From: an uncultured Acetatifactor sp.
GTDB taxonomy: Bacteria > Bacillota > Clostridia > Lachnospirales > Lachnospiraceae
Reading direction: 5' to 3'
Assembly (NCBI GenBank): GCA_934402315.1
Contig: CAKRTS010000004.1
Location: 1 to 64,000 of the forward strand
Length of the DNA: 64,000 nucleotides
Positions 47,426 through 56,104 of this stretch are shown piece by piece (position 1 is the stretch's first letter; every line of letters begins with the position of its first letter). A program made the position numbers and the translations under genes. The notes under the pieces were generated by a model. The model was not told where the DNA came from. It saw only the letters and a program-made list of their open reading frames with translations, and searched no databases.

Positions 47426-49471
47426 CTAATTTTGGTTAAATGCCTCGTTCAACACTTCCGTTCCGGGAAGCACAAACCGGCCGTTGCGGATAATTTCGAT
47501 CCTGCTGCCGTCCTTGGTAACCGCTGCAAGCTCGCCCAGCTCGTCATAGGGGATGGTAATGTCCGTATGACAGTTGAAATATGCCTCCTCCGGCTTTTCC
47601 TTCCGCAGTCTTGACCTCGAATTCTCTCTCGCCACGATTTCTTTTCCGTCCGGATTATACACTGCAATGTCCTCTGTTCCGTGGTAGCAGGTATCGCCCA
47701 CGGCAAAGTGCGGCCCCGTCTTCTCCGCGATCAGGATCGGCAGCTTCGCCTCGACACCGAGTCTTCTCGCCATGACATACGCCGTTGTGTTCGTTCCGAT
47801 TGCAAACTCACCGATCGGCAGCGTCTCATGCCGGAACAGGATATTTTCCTTGATAAAGCTCTGATTATCCTCTTCCTTCTCGAAATTATCGCAGGTGTAA
47901 TCCTTAATCATTCCATCCTCAAAGGTGATCGCAAGGTTGCGGTATTCCAGTCCGTTCAGGAATACCTTCGTCACATGTAAAAGTCCGTTCGTCCCCTCCA
48001 GCACAGGCGAGGTAAACACTTCACCCACCGGGATATTCACGTCGGCGACGCAGTTTTCAAAGATCGTCTCCTTGTCAGGATTTTTCAGCTTCCAGAGGTT
48101 CACCTTCAGCTCTGTCCGGTTCTCGCCGCAGCCTCTTACCTCACAATAGTCAGCTTTGTCCAGCGCGTCGATCAGCTTCTGCTGTACATCCCTGTAAAGC
48201 ATGTAATCGAGCGTATTCAGCTTGATTGTCTCGTCAAAGAGCTCCTTGAAGACCGGTCCGATCTCCGGCACAGGGAACGCGATAATGGTAAAGCTCCGCT
48301 CCTCCTCAATGATATAATTCTTGCGCAGCTCGGTGTATTTCGTGAGGAATTCAATCCAGAGCTTATTCTGCTCCTCCGACAGCTTCAGACGCTCCGGTTT
48401 GTTCACCGGATTAAAATCTGCCTCGCCGAAGGTCTGCACAACCGCAGGTCCCGCGTAACCGTTTGCCTCTTTTTTATATTTTTCAAAAGCGGTGTGCAGT
48501 ACCTCCAGACGGCGGTTCACATAGTTCTTGTCCAGAAACAGTGCATTGTCATCCTTATGGTCGTAGAGATACTGTCTGTTGACCGTTCCTCCCTCGATCA
48601 TATTCCGGCTGATTACCAGCTTTAAATTCAACTTTTCAAAATTATGGATTGCTCTGCGGATCATGCGTTCAAAGCCGAGGTGATACCTCAGATCCGCCGA
48701 CTTCTTGCGGGAGAGATCCTTTCCGGTGACTTCAAAGCCGATGCGGTATCCCTCCGTATAGGTATCCGCCATCGTCGCAATCGTCTCCTCTGGAAGCTCT
48801 GCCATGTACTTTGCCATTTCCAGCTCATTCTCCGTGACATAGGTGCCATAGCGGTACAGATAGCGCACATCCTTCAGCTCGCTATTCATGACAATATCCA
48901 CATAGTAACGGTTTGCGGGATCTACCATGCAGCTGACGTTTCTCTCCTCATCCCTGTCCGCATTGTCGCTCACATGCCAGTAGAGAATGTCCCTGATCTC
49001 CTCACCTGTGGGAAGCTTTCCCTCCTCCGCAAGCGCATAGGAAAAGGCGGTATAAATCTCGAGGAACAGCTCCATTCCGACAACAACATCCTCAAGCCTT
49101 CCCTCGTATACGGCAGGAATCAGATTGCGCATTCTGACGTAGAGATGGCTCAGCTTTGCGCCGTACTCCTCCCCGAGCCTGCCCACCGCATAAGCCGGAT
49201 TGCCGTAGCTCTCCTCGTAGTGTTCCGGCAGTATATCCGCATAGAGCGCCTTGTTCCGCTCCTGCAGCTCTGCGAGCTCTGCCTTTTTCAGACCGTCCTC
49301 CGCCAGAAAAGTCCTCGTCTCATCCAGCAGCAGGAGAAACCTTGCCGTGCAGTCAAAGTAATCCTTTAAATTTTCTTTTTCAAACTTCTCCGCCTGAATT
49401 TCACGGATGCGCTGGACCGCCAGTCCATAGCGCTCCTCAAGTACCTCTGTTGAAACTGTAATCTCTTCCAT
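47426..49471 (-). CDS. M29-family aminopeptidase with long N-terminal extension
   Basis: 681 residues. The C-terminal 370 residues match the M29 (AmpS/PepS) metal aminopeptidases, which trim N-terminal residues from peptides in the cytoplasm. The five metal ligands are in PVGEVFTSP, PIGEFAIGTN, GPHFAVGD and NCHTDITI. The N-terminal 300 residues are helical, charged and not seen in short M29 enzymes. The ATG at 49471 follows GGAGGG by 5 bases; an earlier ATG at 49492 overlaps the ribosome site. The gene stands between a small membrane protein and the pur cluster. Confidence 0.82.
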   Translation of the reverse strand: MEEITVSTEVLEERYGLAVQRIREIQAEKFEKENLKDYFDCTARFLLLLDETRTFLAEDGLKKAELAELQERNKALYADILPEHYEESYGNPAYAVGRLGEEYGAKLSHLYVRMRNLIPAVYEGRLEDVVVGMELFLEIYTAFSYALAEEGKLPTGEEIRDILYWHVSDNADRDEERNVSCMVDPANRYYVDIVMNSELKDVRYLYRYGTYVTENELEMAKYMAELPEETIATMADTYTEGYRIGFEVTGKDLSRKKSADLRYHLGFERMIRRAIHNFEKLNLKLVISRNMIEGGTVNRQYLYDHKDDNALFLDKNYVNRRLEVLHTAFEKYKKEANGYAGPAVVQTFGEADFNPVNKPERLKLSEEQNKLWIEFLTKYTELRKNYIIEEERSFTIIAFPVPEIGPVFKELFDETIKLNTLDYMLYRDVQQKLIDALDKADYCEVRGCGENRTELKVNLWKLKNPDKETIFENCVADVNIPVGEVFTSPVLEGTNGLLHVTKVFLNGLEYRNLAITFEDGMIKDYTCDNFEKEEDNQSFIKENILFRHETLPIGEFAIGTNTTAYVMARRLGVEAKLPILIAEKTGPHFAVGDTCYHGTEDIAVYNPDGKEIVARENSRSRLRKEKPEEAYFNCHTDITIPYDELGELAAVTKDGSRIEIIRNGRFVLPGTEVLNEAFNQN

Positions 49472-49523
49472 AATGCCCTCCATCTCTGCCATATTTTAAT
49501 ACTTCAAAATTCCCTCTCCGGCA

Positions 49524-49844
49524 TCACAGGTTCGCTCCCGCGTACAGGATGAGCACAACACCCGCCAGCGCCAGAAAGTTCAAGAACGTACCCAGCACCG
49601 GAAACAGCCTGTAATATCCCTTGTCCTGAACCGTCAGGACTCCGAGGATCTCTCCTGTCAGCGAAAACAGGAACGCCAGCACGCCGGTAAAGCCAAAGCC
49701 CGTCTTCGCCGCCCCGCCGCTGCGGTAGGAAAGGAAAACGACAGCTCCCAGCGAAGCCAGACTGATGATCCCGAGGATCACTGACATGATGCCCCGTTCG
49801 GAATGTCTTTTGTTGGTGAAAATATAGCCTTTTCTTTTCTTCAT
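49524..49844 (-). CDS. Small membrane protein, DUF6142-like
   Basis: 106 residues. A basic N terminus (KKRKGYIFTNKRHSERGIMS) is followed by three hydrophobic segments (about 20-40, 48-68, 80-104). The pattern fits DUF6142, a Lachnospiraceae family of unknown role; that name is from memory and moderately sure. The ribosome site is weak (AGAG). A terminator lies directly upstream at 49850-49900, so expression may depend on read-through or an unseen promoter. Confidence 0.65.
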   Translation of the reverse strand: MKKRKGYIFTNKRHSERGIMSVILGIISLASLGAVVFLSYRSGGAAKTGFGFTGVLAFLFSLTGEILGVLTVQDKGYYRLFPVLGTFLNFLALAGVVLILYAGANL

Positions 49845-49849
49845 AAAAA

Positions 49850-49900
49850 CTCTAAAAGGGCACTCCCCCTGCGAAGCCGTCCGCCCCGGGAAATGCCCAT
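49850..49900 (-). terminator. Terminator after the 50-residue gene
   Basis: On the minus strand GGGCA and TGCCC enclose an inner TCCC/GGGGGA stem, followed by TTTTAGAGTTTTT. Confidence 0.6.
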
Positions 49901-49916
49901 TATCTGCTCCTAACCT

Positions 49917-50069
49917 TTAGAATAAAATTTTCGACTTTCTCGCAATCAGCTTTCCTCCGGTAACAATCAGCAGAATGCCGGACACAATGCCGATCACGAT
50001 GCTGACAACTCCGATTGCGATATTGGTCGCTCCCGCTGCCTTCATTGTGTTATACACCTTCTGTTCCAT
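49917..50069 (-). CDS. 50-residue single-span membrane protein
   Basis: It starts MEQKVYNTMKAAGATNIAIG, followed by one long hydrophobic span with GIVSGILLIVTGG and a basic end KLIARKSKILF. The ATG at 50069 follows GGGAG by 8 bases. Longer in-frame starts reach into pyrE and have weak sites. It lies 67 bases after pyrE and is followed by a terminator. Function unknown. Confidence 0.55.
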   Translation of the reverse strand: MEQKVYNTMKAAGATNIAIGVVSIVIGIVSGILLIVTGGKLIARKSKILF

Positions 50070-50136
50070 AATTTTACTCCCTTCCGGTTTTCTTTCTCCT
50101 GTAATCAGGATATCATTCTTTTCACTCATCTTCTCA

Positions 50137-50811
50137 TTAAGCACCATATGTCTCATAATATTTATCAATCGCCGCCTTCATTGTGTCATCAATATGAATC
50201 TTTCCTTTGTAGGGTCTGTTGTAAAGATGCTCCACAACCTCCTGCATATTTACGATAGCGTGTGCGTCAAATCCGTACTTCTCCTTGATCTCCGCCAGTG
50301 CACCGACCTTTCCGCCAAGCCCTTTCTCCATCCGGTTCAGTGAAACGATCAGTCCCTTCACTTCGACATTTCCCTGTGCCTTGATGATCGGATAGGTCTC
50401 CTCGATCGACTTTCCGGAGGTGGTGACATCCTCGATAATAATGACTCTGTCGCCTTCCTTCAGATTGCTGCCCAGCAGGATGCCTACATCTCCGTGATCC
50501 TTTATCTCCTTGCGGTTTGAGCAGTAGCGGATGTCCTTGCCGTAAAGCTCGCTGTAGGCTATGGTCGTTGCCACGCTCAGCGGGATTCCCTTATATGCCG
50601 GCCCGAACAATACGTCAAAGTCATCACCGAAGTTATCATGAATCGCCTTTGCATAATATTCACCGAGCTTCCTCAACTGCGTTCCCGTCACATACGCCCC
50701 CGCATTCATAAAGAAGGGGGATTTTCTTCCGCTCTTTAAGGTGAACTCGCCGAATTTCAGCACCTCACTGTCCACCATAAATTCGATAAATTCCTGCTTG
50801 TATGCTTCCAT
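50137..50811 (-). CDS. pyrE: Orotate phosphoribosyltransferase
   Basis: 224 residues. It joins orotate to PRPP to give OMP, the substrate of PyrF. The PRPP loop is VIIIEDVTTSGKS and the N-terminal KSGRKSPFFMNAG contacts orotate. GPAYKGIPLS is another landmark. GAGGAG and AAAGG both precede the ATG. It has its own promoter (50885-50913) and lies about 45 kb from pyrF in the same window. Confidence 0.96.
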   Translation of the reverse strand: MEAYKQEFIEFMVDSEVLKFGEFTLKSGRKSPFFMNAGAYVTGTQLRKLGEYYAKAIHDNFGDDFDVLFGPAYKGIPLSVATTIAYSELYGKDIRYCSNRKEIKDHGDVGILLGSNLKEGDRVIIIEDVTTSGKSIEETYPIIKAQGNVEVKGLIVSLNRMEKGLGGKVGALAEIKEKYGFDAHAIVNMQEVVEHLYNRPYKGKIHIDDTMKAAIDKYYETYGA

Positions 50812-50884
50812 TTTGTCCTTTTCTCCTCACCTGCTCAAGCTGTTCCAGTCCTTTGAATAAAATACATCATCAAATATCTTATCC

Positions 50885-50913
50885 ATATTACCATGAAATC
50901 TTGGATTTTTCAA
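50885..50913 (-). promoter_or_regulatory. Promoter of pyrE
   Basis: TTGAAA and TAATAT (minus strand) are 17 bases apart, about 74 bases upstream of pyrE. Confidence 0.5.
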
Positions 50914-50959
50914 CCATTTCAGCGATACGTTTGGTATATATATCGTTTCATGCTTAACA

Positions 50960-52159
50960 CTACTCTTTTCCCAATAACCACTCCGCAATATCAAACACTT
51001 CTATTCCTTCATATGTGTATTTCAGATGCTTGGTTCTTGCAATAACCATCTTAGGATAGGCATCCTTTATTTGCAGCAACGGAGAATACTCCCTCTCGAA
51101 TGTTCCCGGATCAGATATATTATCGCTAACCTGGATATATATTTTCTCGCTGCCGCGTTGTGCAACAAAATCAATTTCTTTTTGATAGAGTTTTCCGACA
51201 TAAACTTCGTATCCTCTACGCAGGAGCTCTATACATACGATATTTTCATATACCCGCCCATAATCCATATTTCGACTGCCTAATATTGCATAGCGCATCC
51301 CGGTATCGCACATATAAAATTTATCCGAGGTTTCCAAATATTTCTTACCCCTTATGTCGTATCGCTTAATGTCATAGAATAGAAATGCATTACATAGGTA
51401 CTTGATATACTTTCCTATTGTCACATGATTTGTCGGTACTTCATTAGCAGTCAAAATATCACTTACTCTATTCGGCGAAGTCAAATTACTTATATTATCC
51501 ATCAGAAACTCACTCAACTGACGAAGTACCTGTGTATCAGGCAAATTATATTTTTGTACTAAATCTCTATTTACAATCGTCTCGTACACTTCTTTGATAT
51601 AAGTTGTTCTATCCAAATCAGTGTTATATGCATAGGAACCCGCAAAGCCACCCTTGATGAAATATTCTTCAAACAATTTGTCCTTGTCAACCTGGTCACT
51701 ATAATATTCACAATACTCCTTGAAACTGAATGGAAACATATGAATTTCGATATATCTTCCCGTGAACAAGGTTGCCAGATCTGCACTAAGCAAAAAAGCA
51801 TTGGAACCGGTTATATAGATATCATATTTATTTTTTGAATATAGGCTGTTTATTGCCAGCTCGAATTTTGGACATAACTGCACTTCGTCCACAAATAGAT
51901 AATTCTTCTTTTCCTTATCATACCTATCTTCCACATACTTGTGCAAAGCATGATATTCCTTTATTTCTTCAAACTCCAAATCCATAAAGTCTATAAAGAT
52001 AATATTAGAATCTTCAAAACTGCTTTTTAAATAAGCAATATACGCCTGCATCAAATTAGATTTTCCGGAACGTCTGATGCCGGTAATAATCTTTATATCG
52101 GGAGTGTCTTTTAACGCTTTGATTCTTTCTAAATATCGTTGTCTTACAATCGTCTTCAT
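50960..52159 (-). CDS. AAA ATPase with DUF4143 domain
   Basis: 399 residues. The N-terminal ATPase has Walker A GIRRSGKSNL and Walker B NYLFVDEVQL, with TGSNAFLLS as sensor 1. The C-terminal 200 residues are DUF4143, a nuclease-like fold. ENIVCIELLRRGYEV and KEIDFVAQ fit its PD-(D/E)XK outline, but the last position reads IQVS instead of a Lys motif, so cleavage is doubtful. Members are common as scattered, often mobile genes and their role is unsettled. The DNA is clearly AT-richer than the flanks. A promoter lies between two operator-like repeats upstream. Confidence 0.85.
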   Translation of the reverse strand: MKTIVRQRYLERIKALKDTPDIKIITGIRRSGKSNLMQAYIAYLKSSFEDSNIIFIDFMDLEFEEIKEYHALHKYVEDRYDKEKKNYLFVDEVQLCPKFELAINSLYSKNKYDIYITGSNAFLLSADLATLFTGRYIEIHMFPFSFKEYCEYYSDQVDKDKLFEEYFIKGGFAGSYAYNTDLDRTTYIKEVYETIVNRDLVQKYNLPDTQVLRQLSEFLMDNISNLTSPNRVSDILTANEVPTNHVTIGKYIKYLCNAFLFYDIKRYDIRGKKYLETSDKFYMCDTGMRYAILGSRNMDYGRVYENIVCIELLRRGYEVYVGKLYQKEIDFVAQRGSEKIYIQVSDNISDPGTFEREYSPLLQIKDAYPKMVIARTKHLKYTYEGIEVFDIAEWLLGKE

Positions 52160-52173
52160 GCCTTTGCCACTTT

Positions 52174-52283
52174 CGAAACTTTAATTTTTTTGCATTTTTG
52201 AAACTAATTATAGTATAACATTTTTTATATATTTTATTCAACCATTCAATTTCCAAACTTTAATTTTTTTACTTTTTTGAAAT
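52174..52283 (-). promoter_or_regulatory. Promoter flanked by two 31-bp operator-like repeats
   Basis: Two 31-base direct repeats (52174-52204 and 52253-52283, 27 of 31 positions equal, core AAACTTTAATTTTTTT) flank a promoter: TTGAAT at 52236-52241, 18 bases, TATACT at 52212-52217, minus strand. One repeat covers the likely start site, the other lies upstream of -35. Together with AT-rich filler this is the 300-base spacer before the thrS stop. Confidence 0.55.
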
Positions 52284-52459
52284 CCGTGTTTTCATCATAT
52301 CTTTCATAAAAACATGCCACAAACCGATTTTTTCAAGAATTGTGGAACACAATTAATATTTTATACTAAAACCCATGCACCCGCCTCCCGGCAAGCACAT
52401 GGGTTTCTACACCGTTTCCATATGATATTTGACGTCTCCGTCTCCAAATCAGCTGCAAT

Positions 52460-54214
52460 CTACTGCACCATTTCAATCAACTGCTCCGGTTTCATTTCTC
52501 CTAAATCCTGCTTGTCAATCTCCGCATCTCTTTGTCTTACCGATACCGAAGCATTGTTCTGCTCATTTTCACCTACAATGACCATATACGGAACCTTATC
52601 CATACGAGCCTGGCGTATCTTATAGCCCAGTTTTTCACTTCTGCAATCCAATTCCACTCTGATATTATTCTCGTCAAGCAAATCCGCAACCTTCTTTGCA
52701 TAATCATTATACTTATCAGACACCGGCAGAATCTTAACTTGAACCGGCGCAATCCATACAGGGAATTTTCCTGCATAATGTTCTATCAAGATGCCGATAA
52801 AGCGTTCAATAGAACCAAACACAACTCTATGCAGCATAATCGGACGGTGTTTTTCTCCATCTGCACCAATATAATCAATATCAAATCTCTGAGGAAGCTG
52901 GAAGTCAAGCTGAATCGTTCCACATTGCCACGTTCTGCCTATGGAGTCCTTTAAGTGGAAATCGAGCTTCGGTCCATAAAAAGCGCCATCGCCCTCATTT
53001 ATCACATAGGATTTACCCATTCCCTGCACGGCCTTTTCCAATGCCTCTGTAGCCAATTCCCAATCCGCATCACTGCCTATGGAATGTTCCGGTCTCGTTG
53101 ACAGCTCAATCTCATAAGGAAAACCAAACTTCTGATACACCTCATCAATCAGTCGCATAACGCCTTGTATCTCGTCCATTACCTGATCTTCCCTCATAAT
53201 AATATGAGCATCATCCTGCGTAAAGGAACGTACCCGCATAAGACCGTGCAGCGTCCCCGATTTTTCATGACGATGTACAAGCCCAAGTTCTCCCATCCTC
53301 ATAGGCAGTTCTTTATACGACCTCGGCTCCAGTTTATACACCAGCATACCACCCGGACAACTCATTGGCTTTATTGCATAATCATCATCGTCCACCTTAA
53401 GCGAGTACATAGAATCTCTGTAAAAATCCCAATGGCCTGACGTTTCCCAAAGCCTTCGCTCCAACATAATCGGCGTAGATATTTCCACATATCCGTCTCT
53501 CCGATGAATTTTTCTCCAGTAGTCAATCAGAAGATTTTTCAGCACCATTCCTTTGGGCAAAAACACAGGTAATCCCGGACCCTCATCAAAAATCGTAAAA
53601 ATTCCCAGTTCCTTCCCAAGTTTTCTATGGTCTCTCGCCTTTGCCTCTTCCAGCATATGCACATATTCCTCCAGCTGCGATGCTTTCGGAAACGAGATAC
53701 CATAGATTCTCGTAAGCATCGGATTTTTTTCATTTCCCCGCCAATATGCGCCTGCTACGGACAAAAGTTTAATTGCTCTAATCTGACACACGTTGGAAAG
53801 ATGAGGGCCTGCACAAAATTCCTCATATTCTCCCTGCTTATAAAAAGTAATCTTCTCTGACGTCTCCAATTCCTCAATCAACTCAACCTTGTACTTTTCA
53901 CCCGCCCCTTCCATAAAGTGAAGTGCTTCTTCTTTTGACTTTTCAATAACTTGTAACGAAAGAGACTTTTTCACTATCTTTCGCATTTCTCCCTCGATTG
54001 CCTTCAAGTGTTCCTCTGAAAACGCAAATGAAAAATCAAAATCATAATAGAATCCATTTTCGATAGCCGGGCCGATGGCACATTTCGTTTCCGGATACAA
54101 GCGCTTTACCGCTTGCGCCAGTACATGTGCGCTCGTATGCCAAAATGCCTTTTTCCCCTCCTGTTGTTCAAAATTCACTTCTACAATTTCTCCATTGTTT
54201 CGTAGAACCTTCAT
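52460..54214 (-). CDS. thrS: Threonyl-tRNA synthetase without TGS domain
   Basis: 584 residues. It charges tRNA-Thr. After only about 24 residues it enters the editing domain (HTSAHVLAQAVKRLYP, near 28-43, and the HxxxH-type metal site), so the usual N-terminal TGS domain is missing. The class II core is complete (motif 2 around VHRHEKSGTLHGLMRVRSF, zinc ligands Cys in KPMSCPGGM and two His). The anticodon domain is at the C terminus. The ATG at 54214 follows AAAGGAG; the frame continues 20 codons upstream into the T-box. The gene is AT-rich. A T-box leader controls it, so expression should rise when tRNA-Thr is uncharged. Confidence 0.94.
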   Translation of the reverse strand: MKVLRNNGEIVEVNFEQQEGKKAFWHTSAHVLAQAVKRLYPETKCAIGPAIENGFYYDFDFSFAFSEEHLKAIEGEMRKIVKKSLSLQVIEKSKEEALHFMEGAGEKYKVELIEELETSEKITFYKQGEYEEFCAGPHLSNVCQIRAIKLLSVAGAYWRGNEKNPMLTRIYGISFPKASQLEEYVHMLEEAKARDHRKLGKELGIFTIFDEGPGLPVFLPKGMVLKNLLIDYWRKIHRRDGYVEISTPIMLERRLWETSGHWDFYRDSMYSLKVDDDDYAIKPMSCPGGMLVYKLEPRSYKELPMRMGELGLVHRHEKSGTLHGLMRVRSFTQDDAHIIMREDQVMDEIQGVMRLIDEVYQKFGFPYEIELSTRPEHSIGSDADWELATEALEKAVQGMGKSYVINEGDGAFYGPKLDFHLKDSIGRTWQCGTIQLDFQLPQRFDIDYIGADGEKHRPIMLHRVVFGSIERFIGILIEHYAGKFPVWIAPVQVKILPVSDKYNDYAKKVADLLDENNIRVELDCRSEKLGYKIRQARMDKVPYMVIVGENEQNNASVSVRQRDAEIDKQDLGEMKPEQLIEMVQ

Positions 54215-54251
54215 AATTGTTGCTCCTTTCTGTTTTATTTGGCAACAACAT

Positions 54252-54509
54252 AAGAAAAGCACCCATAAGACCATAATTAAATAGTCTTAAGGGTGCATTC
54301 AGCACGGTTCCACCTTAACTTTTCACTTCAGATTCCATCAAATCCTATCCTTTAACGCAGGCATACGGTAACACTTACTCATTTCGGCATTACAGCTCTG
54401 GAATGGTTTTCGTCCACCTTCCGCATAAACAGCTTCCACCAAATGCTGCTCTCTCTGGATGTTTAGGGATAAACTACTCTTTTCCGTCAACGCTTTTCTT
54501 ATGTTATTG
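54252..54509 (-). promoter_or_regulatory. T-box riboswitch of thrS
   Basis: On the minus strand the T-box sequence AAGGTGGAACCGTGCT lies at 54301-54316. It is followed by a terminator whose stem is GCACCC/GGGTGC (54259-54264 and 54291-54296) and a TTTTCTT tail. A long stem I region with AGAGAG and an AGTA loop-E-like element precedes it. An ACC threonine codon in CGAAAACCATT (about 54410) is a candidate specifier, but the fold was not computed. With the promoter at 54516-54544 this accounts for the 390-base gene-free stretch. Confidence 0.88.
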
Positions 54510-54515
54510 TAGTCA

Positions 54516-54544
54516 ATTTTAGCATAACTTTTTGTTCATGTCAA
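54516..54544 (-). promoter_or_regulatory. Promoter of the T-box-thrS unit
   Basis: TTGACA, 17 bases, TAAAAT on the minus strand: a near-perfect housekeeping promoter just ahead of the T-box leader. Confidence 0.8.
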
Positions 54545-54603
54545 TGTCTTGACTGAACAGGCTGAAAACGCTTTTTATACGCAACCGACCGGCCCCGATA
54601 CTC

Positions 54604-54909
54604 TTACTCCCTGACATATCTCTGGTTTCTGTTATTGGGCTTATCCGGAATTGTCATACGAATCAGGTCCATATCTATTGCCGGGCGCAGATAATTCCTG
54701 CGGAAGCCTTCTTTGGATTTCAATCCCAATTTGTTCATCAGCGCATTGCTTGTGTAGGGAACATCATATTCCATAACCTCAAGCAGCCTCTTGAGGTATT
54801 CCGTGAGCTGTTCATTATCCTCCCTGATCTGGACAGAAATATCATCCAAATTGTAATTGTAAAAGGTGGCTGATAAGCTCCCATAAGATACCCCGATAAT
54901 TTCTCGCAA
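54604..54909 (-). pseudogene. Remnant of a winged-helix C-terminal domain
   Basis: About 100 residues without a clear ribosome site. The last 50 (MNKLGLKSKEGFRRNYLRPA, then DLIRMTIPDKPNNRNQRY) match the C-terminal winged helix that ends Fic-family proteins and AlbA-type ATP-binding proteins. The N-terminal catalytic part is absent, and the first 40 residues do not continue the pattern. It is probably the decayed end of a larger gene in the AT-rich segment. Confidence 0.5.
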
Positions 54910-54982
54910 TATCTTGCGTACTTTCTTACTCTATTATACAGTATATCCGCAAAAAAGCAATCGTTCCGCACCGTTAAACAGC

Positions 54983-56035
54983 TTACCGGAAGGTGATCCA
55001 TTTCCCGATAAACGGGATTTTCCCAACCACCCACGCAAGGAACATTCCAACAGAAAAGATGGCGATTGTCATAACGGGAATGGATATTGCCACAGGATAA
55101 TTGATGACAATAATTCCGATCAGCTGCAGCTTGTCAATGAAGAAGGGATGTATCATGTAGACAAAGAAGGTTCCCATTGCCAGCGTTGTGATCCACTTTT
55201 TATCTGCGGCCTTCTCCGGCAGCTTCCAATGAACAAACAGGATAAATACAGCGGCGCTGTAAATAAGGACATTCAACGTGCCCGGACTGTAGTAATTCGG
55301 ATCATGTTCGCCCGACTCTCTGCAATAGGAGATCGTTTTTATAATCGTAAACAGCATCGCACCGACTCCCGATGCATAAATCAGGTATCGGAGCTTTTGG
55401 GGAATCTGTACTTTCCGCAGGTAAAAGCCTGCAATGAAATAACCGATGTAACCCATCAGGGCATAAAGATGCATATTGGTCAGGAGCGCCAGTGTTCTCT
55501 GCATATCAAAGACCGAAATCACGATCTGAAGGACAAACCGCACCAGCACCCAAAGCGCCAGAAAATATCCCGTCACTCTGAGATCCTCACACATTTTCCG
55601 CAAAATCGGGACAAGAAGATAGAAGCCGAACAGATCCAGCATGAACCACATATGCCCATGTCCCATCATCAGCCGGATCCACGCGTTCTCCCACATGTCT
55701 GCCGTCACCGTACCAAAGCCCTGCGTGACGCCATGGAAAAGAACACTCTGAAAAGCATAAAAGAGTGACCACAGATAAAAACCGACAACCAGCTTTCCCA
55801 GATGTCTTCCCCATTTTCTTGTGGGCAGCTCTCTCTCCGGATCTAACAGAAACATTCCGCTGAGCATAAAAAAGACCGGTACTGCAAATCTGGTGAGACC
55901 GTCGAACACCGTCATGATTGCAAATTCGCTGCTCTGCACATCTGCCACACCCCAGTAGCTCTCCGCCACATGCAGCTGAACAACCGCAAAGCATGCAAGA
56001 ATTCTGAGAATATCGTACTTCACTTCTCTTTTCAT
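54983..56035 (-). CDS. Acyltransferase family 3 membrane protein
   Basis: 350 residues with about ten hydrophobic spans. The N terminus (KYDILRILACFAVVQLHV) with its membrane-embedded His and the RFAVPVFFMLSGMFLL segment identify the OafA/YrhL-type acyltransferase-3 family, which moves acetyl or similar groups onto surface sugars or lipids. The ATG at 56035 follows AAGGAG; a start 11 codons earlier lacks a site. It begins just behind the pnp terminator, whose T-run touches its ribosome site. The acceptor is unknown. Confidence 0.85.
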   Translation of the reverse strand: MKREVKYDILRILACFAVVQLHVAESYWGVADVQSSEFAIMTVFDGLTRFAVPVFFMLSGMFLLDPERELPTRKWGRHLGKLVVGFYLWSLFYAFQSVLFHGVTQGFGTVTADMWENAWIRLMMGHGHMWFMLDLFGFYLLVPILRKMCEDLRVTGYFLALWVLVRFVLQIVISVFDMQRTLALLTNMHLYALMGYIGYFIAGFYLRKVQIPQKLRYLIYASGVGAMLFTIIKTISYCRESGEHDPNYYSPGTLNVLIYSAAVFILFVHWKLPEKAADKKWITTLAMGTFFVYMIHPFFIDKLQLIGIIVINYPVAISIPVMTIAIFSVGMFLAWVVGKIPFIGKWITFR

Positions 56036-56046
56036 AAGTAATCTCC

Positions 56047-56090
56047 TTAAAAAAACCGGGAGCCTCACAGTCCGCGATGCTCCCGGAATA
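56047..56090 (-). terminator. Terminator after pnp
   Basis: CCGGGAGC and GCTCCCGG form a perfect 8-bp stem followed on the minus strand by TTTTTTT. The acyltransferase ribosome site (AAGGAG) begins right after the T-run. Confidence 0.88.
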
Positions 56091-56104
56091 TCCTTTTATC
56101 CTTT

